DNA from: Peromyscus leucopus
Taxonomy: Eukaryota; Chordata; Mammalia; Rodentia; Cricetidae
DNA length: 64,000 nt
NCBI RefSeq assembly: GCF_004664715.2
Contig: NC_051063.1
Span: 144,921,319 to 144,985,318 of the forward strand
Direction of reading: 5' to 3'
Each line of letters begins with the position of its first letter. Within the stretch, counting starts at the first letter, position 1. Below are positions 55,501 to 64,000 of this stretch, piece by piece. The notes beneath the pieces were generated by a model that was given only the letters and a program-made list of their open reading frames with translations, was not told the origin of the DNA and did no database searches. The position numbers and the translations under genes are program-made.

Positions 55501-58500
55501 GATGTGCTCAGTAGCTCGTATCTACAGCCCTCCTGCCGCCGACTGTTAGCACTGTAGCACCCAGTGGTGACTCTAACCAGACTTCAGGAAGGTCCTACAG
55601 GGCTGAGAGTGAGTCCCCTTCTAGCATCCCCAAATAGCCAAGGATGTTTTGGGGCTACTTCTCAGCTAGGATCTGAAGGGAAGTACTAGACAGCCCAGGC
55701 GCTGGTACTTAGTTCGGGCCACGGCTCACCAGGCAGATATTGTCATCTGCCTATTTGGATCCTACTCAAGCAATTTATCTTTACAAAACCAGCCCCGGAT
55801 TCCCAGCCACCTGGGGGGTGCCTGAGTCTGGGAAAGGAAAAATGCAAAAGCAGTCCGATTTGACTGAGTATTATGTCTCAGCTGCATCTGAGCTGGGGAC
55901 GTCGAGCTAATAAAAAGTTCCAGTTCCTTCCTGAACCCTGCATCCTGAAGACTTGGCCCCTGAGTTTTTGTGGCTGGGCTCAAATCACCATCCCATCCTC
56001 AGCATCAGGGCTGGGACCTGCTTCAGGGTCTCCAGGTTCCGTGAACTCCGAGACTAGCCTCTGACCTCAGCAGGGTTAACAGACAAATCTGTGTGCAAGG
56101 CACTGAAATCCAGGGGTGTTGTGGAATATCTGTTTACACCGTCAAAATGTGTCTCTGCCTAAGGCACCTTCTGATTGGTTTAGTGAAGAGCCAAATGGCC
56201 AACAGCTAGGCAGGAGAGACTAGGCAGGACTTCCAGGCAGAGAGTGGAAACTGGGAAGAGGAATCTAGGAGCATGATTTCACCAGCAGACTCAGAGCAAG
56301 TCAGATGTGCTGTACTACAAAGAGGTAACCGAGCCACGTGGCAGACGTAGAGTGAAAAAACATTATGGGTTAGGTAAGTCGTAAGAGCTAGTTGGGAACA
56401 AGCCTAAGCTAGGGCCAAGCTTTCATAATTAATCATAAGTCTCTGTGTCATTATTTGCGGGCTGGCGGTCCAAAGACAGTCCGACAAGAAAGCATGTCAC
56501 ACGGGGTGGAGAGGGTAAGGATGGGCTCTGTCTACAGTGTGAACATGGAAACCAGTCCTGCTCCGATCTCACGGGACTTGCTAGATTAATTCGAACGGAG
56601 CCACGGCCCTGACACTCAGTCCAGGGTACCCTGGGGTTTCACGGCAGCCTTTCCTCTAAAGCTAGAACAATTTGTGATACTGGACACTTGGCTACTCCCG
56701 AAGCAACCTGGTTCACATGCAGGCACACTGAGGCCGCAACACACATGGCCAGGCTGGGCTGCTCCTGCCTCGGAAGGACACCACTGAAGCCCTTCTCTAC
56801 GGGTGAGACCCAACAGGTTTCACACTGCCCTCAAGGGTGTTCATTTACTGCATCCAAAGAATCCTTTCCCAGAACACGGCTTCCTCTCCTCAGCAGCCCA
56901 GAGGATTCAGAAGGACACCACACTCCCCGCTGAAGCCAGCCTGTCTCCCTCCACTCTGTTCTGTTCTTAGAAAGGAGGCAAATCAGCCAATGGGGTTCTG
57001 AATGGCAAAGCAGAAATGCCTTCCGAATCAATCACTTCACATTCAAGAGCAGCCTCTGTGTGTACACTTCCTCCTCACTCGATGATGGGAACAGGAAGGC
57101 CACTGCCTTTCCCACGGCAGGTGGCTGCTTCCCAAGCATATTAAATTCATACCAAAAAGAAAAAAAAAATCCAGTCAGCTGGAGATGGATCAACTTCAGG
57201 AGTCCCATGGGTTTCTGAGACAAATGTTTGCCCCAGTATAAAAAGAAAGAAAACAATACCTCTCCTGTGACTAGCCCTAAACCACAGGAACGAAACTCAC
57301 ACCTGCTCTTTTGAACTGTTTCTCAGCTCTTGTGAAACATCGCTGATTCTAGTATCCAAATCTATGCTGATGTGCTACACCCTCAAGCAAATTTCTGGGC
57401 AGCCATGTTCATACACCTTCCTTTAAACTCTGCCCTGAATACCGACTAGTCTTACCATGGCCTAGTGTGAAGACTGCTGCCCCACTGAGGTGGAAGCAAG
57501 GCTGTGAGGGGTACCCTGAGGAGCACTTAGGACCCATGGAGCTTCGCTAGGTAAGCTCCCCTGCAGGGTGCAGACCTTCTGAGGTCAGTGTAGAAAGGAT
57601 ACTGTGGCAGTACTCTCCTTGAAGATGATGCCAGGGCCCAGCAGGCAATGGACAAGCCAGTGGCTCAAGACGGCCTGCTGCCTTTTCAATTTTGTAAGGC
57701 CCTTCTAAGTAAGACAAACAAAACACGAGTATTAGCCGGGCGGTGGTGGTGCACGCCTTTAATCCCAGCACTCGGGAGGCAGAGGCAGGCGGATCTCTGT
57801 GAGTTCGAGGCCAGCCTGGGCTACAGAGGGAGATCCAGGACAGGCACCAAAACAACACAGAGAAACCCTGTCTCAAAAAAACAAAAACAAGAAGGAATGG
57901 GACAAATTCAAACTTCAATATAAAAAAAAATATGAAGTTTTAGTTGGGCACCAATGACACAAGCCTATAATGCCAGCAGCAGGGGAGGCTGAGGCAGGAA
58001 GATTGCCCTGGGCTACATTCTTTCTCCCAAAGGCTCCCTACTTGCTGATTTCTGTATCTGGTTTACATCACTGTGGCAAGCTGAGGGGTAAGAGTGAGCA
58101 TATGGTCCACAGCACCACAAATACTCTCCAGTCTGTTAGAGAAATGTCCTCAGTCTACGTGGAGGTCCTCAGAGAAGCCATGGCCTCACACGGTGCAAAG
58201 ACACACCAGTGTCTACCTGAAGTAAATCTGACCTCCCCCGCACCCCCAGCCCCAGGTACAGGACTAAAGCCCTGCCTCAGAGATCAGCAGCAATCTCGAG
58301 AGCTCAGGCGAGTGTCTCTTCATCAAGCTGCTCCAGGCTTCCTTTAGGAAGTCTGTGAGAAGACATTTTCAACTAAATTCTGGATACAGGTAGGGAGATG
58401 GGGTGTCCAAATGAATTCATGGAGACTCCCTGAGAAGATCTGACCAGAGATGCAGGAGACCCAGTGTCTTTCCGTCTGTATGCACTGCACTCGGGGAAGC

Positions 58501-60874
58501 AGAGGTTTCTATCTCTAGTGGCTTTTCCTGTGCACACACTCGGCACTGTACACTGGTCCAGGCTACAGTCTGACTCCACAGTCCTGTCTATGAGGAGACA
58601 CTGAGAACCAACATATAGGCTTGCTAATGGAATGGTGATGGCCTCACAGGGGCACATTCTCTGGTATCCTCTTTATAACATCCCCTTTTAATTCATGTAA
58701 GGGATCTATTGGATGGGTTAGGCTTTAGCTGGATCAATGTTCAGAAACAGCAGGTAATGAGCAAAACACCCATAGAATATACTCCTGGCATCATAGGGTG
58801 CACAGTGCACCCAGGCTCCCTTGGCCAGAGTCAGGGAAATCAATCCACACACACCTCATTCAGGGTCAATACTGGAACAAAACTCCAGGTGCTTTGGAGT
58901 AAGAAGAAGGCCTGTCTTTGCTGACGGGACAGTGATTTGTGTTTCTGAGGCCGTCTTTACTTATCCTTGCCTGTGAGTGGGTATGACTCTTGAATATGAT
59001 GGGGTGTTTGACCAGGCTGCTCACCAGCTGATGCGGAGTTGCTCCAGTAGGAGACTATTCTGGGTGGATCTGACTTAAAGAGGAAAACAAGAAAAGAGAA
59101 GGCAGCTAGGTGCTGGGTTGCAAAGTGCGATGGGTGCAGATGTGGTGAGGACTGGGGTGGTCACAGACTCCAGGATCTCAAAACTGTCCCTAGCTGACCT
59201 CATTCCTACAACTGCAAGGGGCTAACTTCTACGAACCGTCTGATGGAGCCTCGCGTGGGACCAGGCTGGCCCACACCTTTACTGCACTTTCACAAGATTC
59301 CAAGCACAGTCACTCGCACCTCTGTGTGGGGTTCCTGGCCACTGTCCACACACCCAGCCTCTGTCCGTACATACCTCACCATCGGAGGCTCCATCTGAGT
59401 CCGTGTTTGTTGAGGAAGGGTAGGTAGATATGAGTGTCTTTTGCACAGACCGAGAAATCCTGACAATTCCCCTGGGATTCTTTCCCAAGTGAAGCTGAAC
59501 CTGATTTGAAATGCGTTTCTAGAAAACTCCTATATTGGTCTTGACATATCGGTGGGAACCTACCTTGATGTTTACCCTGCCTGAAGGTGTGCACGTCAAA
59601 AACAAGTACACCCCTCACAAACTGTACCTGATGAACCAATCAGAATACCTTCTTATCCCCCTTGGAGACTCATTCTGGGAAGGTCCACTCTCCTGACCCA
59701 CTGAGCCACCAACACTGGACGGCAAAGCAAGGCCTCCACTCAAGAGGCTGCAGACAAAACATGGATGCTGAATGCCCCACCAAGGCCCCTAGGTGAAGTT
59801 TCGTCCCCAGCCTGGCAACACTGGGGAACCTTTAAGAGGCGGAGCCTAGCAGGAGGGTGCCCTCAGGAGGATGACATCAGGACTGCAGCCTTGGAATGGC
59901 TCTTCTTCCCTCTCTACCCACAAATGAGACTGTCTGCTCTGACAGTCTTATTCCACCATCAGAGCTGCCTCGCCACCACAGCCACGGAACCCCCTTACAC
60001 CCCTCCCCAACTGGGAGCCGAAGCAGATGCTTCTCCCCGTGAGCTGATTACCTTGGAGGCACTGCTGGAAGTCACGATGCTGAGCCCTGACGCATACATT
60101 GGCACCATGGGTACGCTACTACCACCTGACAACTCTAACCACCGCAGGATGCCAGTTTACCAGAAGGGGAGCAAGGCAACAGTTTCACCCACACCCTAAG
60201 GGGGTGTGCCTAGAAGAGTATGTCCCAAGAGAGATGAGCTCAACCTGGCTGCTGGTCTGTACGACTCATGGGGATGAAGCTGAAAGCAGACGGTTTGTGA
60301 CCTGGTATTGGGGCTGTCTGAGGTTTAGCCTATGAGTGCAAGAGAGTGATCTCGACCGCAAAGCTCCATGTGAGCCTGCTGTACAGACCCGTCAGGTCTG
60401 CCCATAGCTTGGGGGAGCTCTGGACTCTGGCTTAACAGTATTAACTGTTGCATTATTGCCTTAAAAACTAAATTTTGCATGGAAAAACCCGAGCCAGGAT
60501 TGCTATCGTCCCATATTTCACATAGACAGGGGGCCTGAGAAACCACAGTGCCAAGTGCCAATCAGCATTGGGGACTAAGGACTACGGGATGGGATTAAGA
60601 CATTGCACAAAGTCACAGAACCAACAAAGCTCATCTCCAACAAGAGACAGATAAGCCCTCGTCTAATGCTCTCCTGTACCCACGGCAAGAGGGCCTGCCT
60701 CTGGAGTTACTAATCCTAAGGGGCGGAGGAAATACATACAGCATGTCAGGGCAGTTGTCCGGCTTGTCCAGAAGGCCGCCCTCCATGACGAAGCGAAGAA
60801 CTTGCTCGTTGGACAAGCCTTGGTATGGTTGCTCAGCCAGTGTGGCAATTTCCCAGAGGACAACCCCAAAGGAC
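52205..60874 (-). CDS. Igf1r: Igf1r, insulin-like growth factor 1 receptor, last two coding exons (partial gene)
   Basis: C-terminal part of the receptor tyrosine kinase that binds IGF1/IGF2 at the plasma membrane and signals through IRS/PI3K and MAPK. Exons visible on the - strand are 60874-60740 (135 bases) and 52592 down to the stop codon at 52207-52205. They join within one Leu codon (CT|G) to give kinase C-lobe sequence [14 protein letters not shown] then [18 protein letters not shown]. The C-tail keeps the FYYSEEN tyrosine pair, the YAHM PI3K-type motif and a C-terminal SSTC PDZ ligand. The activation loop, transmembrane and extracellular exons lie beyond the right edge; I searched 60.9-64 kb and did not find the preceding exon. 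Identity rests on near-verbatim agreement with mammalian IGF1R. Confidence 0.97.
53718..53748. repeat. Poly-C tract in Igf1r last intron
   Basis: Almost uninterrupted C run (G run in the transcript); a shorter C run lies at 53302-53315. Confidence 0.95.
54998..55022 (+). repeat. GTGGGG array, potential G-quadruplex
   Basis: Four runs of four or five G separated by single T, on the strand opposite the Igf1r transcript. Confidence 0.85.
57736..57892 (+). repeat. B1 SINE in Igf1r last intron
   Basis: GCCGGGCGGTGGTGGTGCAC ... CACAGAGAAACCCTGTCTCA, near consensus, antisense to Igf1r. Confidence 0.96.
57938..58016 (+). repeat. Old 7SL-derived SINE fragment
   Basis: CAAGCCTATAATGCCAGCAG, GGGAGGCTGAGGCAGGAAGA. 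Confidence 0.6.
60740..60874 (-). CDS. Igf1r: Igf1r penultimate coding exon (kinase C-lobe)
   Basis: Acceptor TTTCTCCCATAG, then G completing a Trp codon, then [33 protein letters not shown] and [11 protein letters not shown]. The donor is CT|GTATGT. It is 135 bases long, in phase with the last exon. The encoded segment is the helix F to helix G region of the kinase domain. Confidence 0.97.
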
Positions 60875-63800
60875 CTATGGGAGAAACAAAACTTGAGTAG
60901 CTCAGAAAAGGATGGGCGGGATCAGGTCCCCTTCCTTGTTAGCGTTTTTTTCAACCCCAGGTGCTGAAAAAGCTCCTCAATGTGGTGACAGCACATTTTA
61001 TATGTCAAACCAGCTACCTGGCTAGGTGTGGGTTATCTGGCCTTCTCTGTGACTGCTAATGCTCCCTGTAGGGCCACTACAGCCCAGGTGGCGTGGCGGA
61101 GGCAGCTGAGGTTGCGAGGCTTCTAGTATCCTTCACATAGTTTCAACTTCAGCACCTGGTCCCAGCCATTACTTGGTGGATATAAGCCCAACTAGCTTTC
61201 ACTCAGCACAGAATGCAGAGGACCAGGTCCCCGCCTGGTCATTGGCTTGGGACAGCCAAACATCTTAACTGTCTCATTAGGGGATGGGTTTCTGTTTTTT
61301 TTAATCACAGTCTGCAAATCTCTTTGCTGATGGTTCTCCACACTACTGCAAAGGAGGATCTGCTTGGAGTTCTTAAAACAGATGGACACCTGGGTTCTCC
61401 AGAGCAGTTCTGATCTGATAGGTGTGGGGTGGGTGGGGAGCTGGGTCTTAGAAGGTCTAAAGTTGTGTAGGATCTTGACTTGGATCAAGGAAGATGAAAA
61501 CTCACCCCCGACAGAACTCAGGAGCCACTGGCTGGGGAGGGGGCTGTGTCAGGTAGGGAGCTGGGGTAAGATGCACTGGCCCATGGTGCATGTCATACCT
61601 GACGAAGAGTCCTTTGGTCTGGAGGCTGGCTGAGGTCTATAAACTCAGCAGGCAGAGCAGTGAAGTGTACAGTTTGCCTGTCAGCCCAGAAAATCAGACT
61701 ATAGGAGATCCACGTGTGCAGAAACTTCAAGTGGGTAACAGGGTGGTACTGTCAACTGTAGTGTGAACACACCTTCTCAGAGAGAATCCCTGCCTTTGCC
61801 AAATCCTCCCTGGCCTATCTGCTCTCCCACTTGGGTTGTATAAATGGAGTAAAGCAGGCTGTCTATTGCAAGCCAACAGGAAACTTTGGTAACCCTAGTG
61901 GGGTTGAGCCCCACAGAAGAACCTGGGACTGGTGTTTTCCACTTAGCACTCTGAGAATCCCGGCCTAAGCTGAAGCAGGAAGCCTCTGATTGGATCGTAA
62001 TGTCTGGCTCGTCAATTCGGCTCCCTCCTACGAACAAAAGGTTTTTTTGTACAAATTGATACTAAGCAATGTTAGACAGGAAGAGAACCTCGGCAGCCAG
62101 ACCCAAGGTTCTTCGGAACGAGCAGTGACTACGATTTAGTCTTCAAATTGTACAAAAGACCCAAACAAGCCACACTCTGCAGTGAAATCATGGCTCTGAA
62201 AAACTTGGGCTCCGAGAAATGGGTTTCCTGTCAACTGCAGTCACAGAATCTGCCTTCCAGGGCCTCCATGCATGGCCACGTCAGAGGTGCTCTCTGTAGA
62301 CGGCAGCGCCCACCCTCACGTCTGAAATATGGCCCGAGTCAAGCTGTGACGTATGTGGTTTTTCTACTCTTGTCAACTGCAGGCTGGTCTTGACAAGGTT
62401 CCCTTCCGGGCCAGCTTCCCTTGCTTCCAACGCCTCCCGTGGTGTACCACAGGCTTCCAGGCATTCAGTAACAGCCTTGGCCCTGAGCTCTGACTGCCTT
62501 ATCTAGACGGCTGGTTGCTTGACACTTGAGGAACTCAGCATGTCTCCAAGCTAACTTTATCAGGCACCCCGTTTTCCTCCTCAACTCCCTGCAGCCAGCA
62601 TCCTGGTCCACACCAGCAGTCTGCCAATATGGAGGATACGAAGACAGAGCATAGAACAAGAATAAAGCTGTCTAGAGACACAGGCTTGCCTGCCTGCCCT
62701 TGTGAGGGAGGGGACAGTCCCTGGAACATTTCCACAGAAGCTCAAATAACAGCTGTGATAAATGTAGTAGGTGGGATTCAGGGCCTGGCTTGACTTAAAA
62801 GTCCCTCCCAATGCCTTGTTCCTAAGGGCTCCTACAAAGCCAAACGAAACTCTTTGAAATTTGTTTTGGATTTTTACCTACTTAGGAACAACTGTCTTAT
62901 GATTATGAATTCAGTCTAAAATGATCGCCATTCTTCTAAGAGGCACAACTTCAGTTAGAGTTGAGAAACACTTTATCCATTCCAGTGTCCTCGCTGTCCT
63001 CAGCTGTATGCCCAAAGGCTGGGCTGAGAAAACAAATATCCAGAGCACCGTCCATGCCTTGGCATCTGATGGAATGAATTTCAAAGGCCTTTCCTCTTTC
63101 TACAGACATTTTCTTGTTGCTTTGTAACAGCTTTGTAGTCCAAGTGGGGGAAATCGGCAGGGAGCACCCCATGTGCCCCTTGCCGAGGCTTGTACTGACA
63201 GCTGCTACCCAGAATTGGGGTGGAATGAGTCTACGTGAGACTTCACTTTTGTTTCCCTCTGCTGACTTTGCTTTCCTACCCTGCAAGCTGACCTCAAAGC
63301 TTCTAGGAACATGAAGCCCAGAGTAAACAGAACAAGTGTGGCTCTAGGTGTGCCCTCGCCTGCCACCTCCTCTAAACCTGTGCTCTGATTTGACAGAAAA
63401 GAGGGAACTTTGGATGAGCTAACTGCAGGACAGGCCTCATCCTGGAGTCAGGAAACAGCCAGGCGGTGCTGGGTCAGATTCAACAGCTATTTCCAATTTG
63501 CACCTGTCTTCCATAGAAGAGCCAAGGCTCTTGAGTGGGAAAGGTTCAGGAGGCTAAAAAAATGATGTCAGTCACTACTGGGATAGTTCCTCTGTGTGGT
63601 CATCTTCGGTTGGGAGTAAACAACTACTGTTTTTGTCACACAACAGCAACGGGATCCCCCGAGAGGAAAGCCAAGACGCTTGCTGACATTCGAGGAGGGG
63701 GACGTGCCAGGGCTCTCGCCTGCCAACAACTCCACTTGTATTTTGGAACCCGATGACCTCTACACAGCGTTTCCAGGGAACGGCGGTAAACAGTACTGCA

Positions 63801-63892
63801 GAGAAGTCTCTGCACCCCTCGGCCATCGTGCCTCCACACGACGCTTTTGTTCCTAAGGAAGATGCTTGGGGTCAGCAGCGACGGACATCCAT

Positions 63893-63977
<85 letters not shown>

Positions 63978-64000
63978 AGACATTGGGTGGGACCAACAGG
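60875..64000 (-). other. Igf1r: Igf1r intron upstream of the penultimate coding exon, partial
   Basis: Unique intronic sequence to the window edge, without SINEs that I could recognise. It ends in a GT/GA microsatellite. I looked for the kinase activation-loop exon here and did not find it. Confidence 0.85.
63894..63980. repeat. GT then GA compound microsatellite
   Basis: About 31 GT units joined to about 12 AG units, near the right edge. Confidence 0.97.

Larger units (their letters stand above)
52593..60739 (-). other. Igf1r: Igf1r last intron
   Basis: 8.1-kb GT-AG intron interrupting a Leu codon. It is repeat-poor for this region: one full B1 (57.7 kb), one old 7SL-type fragment, poly-C tracts (53.3 and 53.7 kb) and a G-rich GTGGGG array (55.0 kb). 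A 335-codon open frame on the transcript strand (54183-53176) has no recognisable domain. Confidence 0.9.

Noticed and set aside
60875..64000. Search for the Igf1r activation-loop exon
   Set aside because: No - strand sequence encoding the expected GDFGMTRD / KGLLPVRWMSPES motifs was found, so that exon must lie beyond the window.

Overview
This window is vertebrate genomic DNA from a muroid rodent, most likely a cricetid (hamster, vole or deer-mouse group). The evidence is the dense rodent repeat set: B1, B2/B3, B4 and ID SINEs, ORR1-type MaLR LTRs, a URR1 hAT element and old L1. Many B1 copies also have the 3' half common in cricetids (ending ggcgcaaagctacacagaga). There is no prokaryotic, phage, CRISPR or rRNA/tRNA gene content. 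All but a few percent of the window is intronic, intergenic or repeat sequence.

Two protein-coding genes are visible and they converge. On the + strand is a complete five-exon Pgpep1l (pyroglutamyl-peptidase I like). Its coding exons are 18167-18200, 22499-22551, 36943-37065, 38201-38427 and 38929-39142. They join in frame into a 216-residue protein that keeps Glu87, Cys149 and His168, the expected catalytic triad. On the - strand are the last two coding exons of Igf1r (insulin-like growth factor 1 receptor). The exon at 60740-60874 encodes part of the kinase C-lobe. The exon starting at 52592 encodes the end of the kinase and the C-terminal tail, with the stop at 52205. It is followed by a roughly 7.2-kb 3' UTR running to a poly(A) signal at 45024-45029. 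The earlier Igf1r exons lie beyond the right edge. The neighbouring Igf1r and PGPEP1L arrangement matches human 15q26.3.

Layout: 1-18 kb is intergenic, with SINEs, a CpG-rich unique block at 5.7-6.4 kb, an AT-rich possibly retroviral stretch at 7.4-10.6 kb and a 30/31-bp minisatellite at 13.4-13.7 kb. Pgpep1l occupies 18.1-39.1 kb, mostly as a 14.4-kb intron 2 full of SINEs, LTRs and a DNA transposon. From 39.2 to 45.0 kb is the convergent intergenic interval, with a four-level nest of transposons and a recent 244-bp duplication. From 45.0 to 52.2 kb is the Igf1r 3' UTR, 52.6-60.7 kb its last intron, and 60.9-64.0 kb part of the preceding intron.

I found no evidence for a novel multi-gene system. 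The observations most worth a second look are the transposon nest resolved by target-site duplications, two related solo LTRs, an LTR carrying B1-like segments, the 244-bp duplication just past Igf1r, an in-frame alternative splice donor in Pgpep1l exon 3, Pgpep1l's lack of a nearby poly(A) signal, and a CpG-rich block with a first-exon-like signature.
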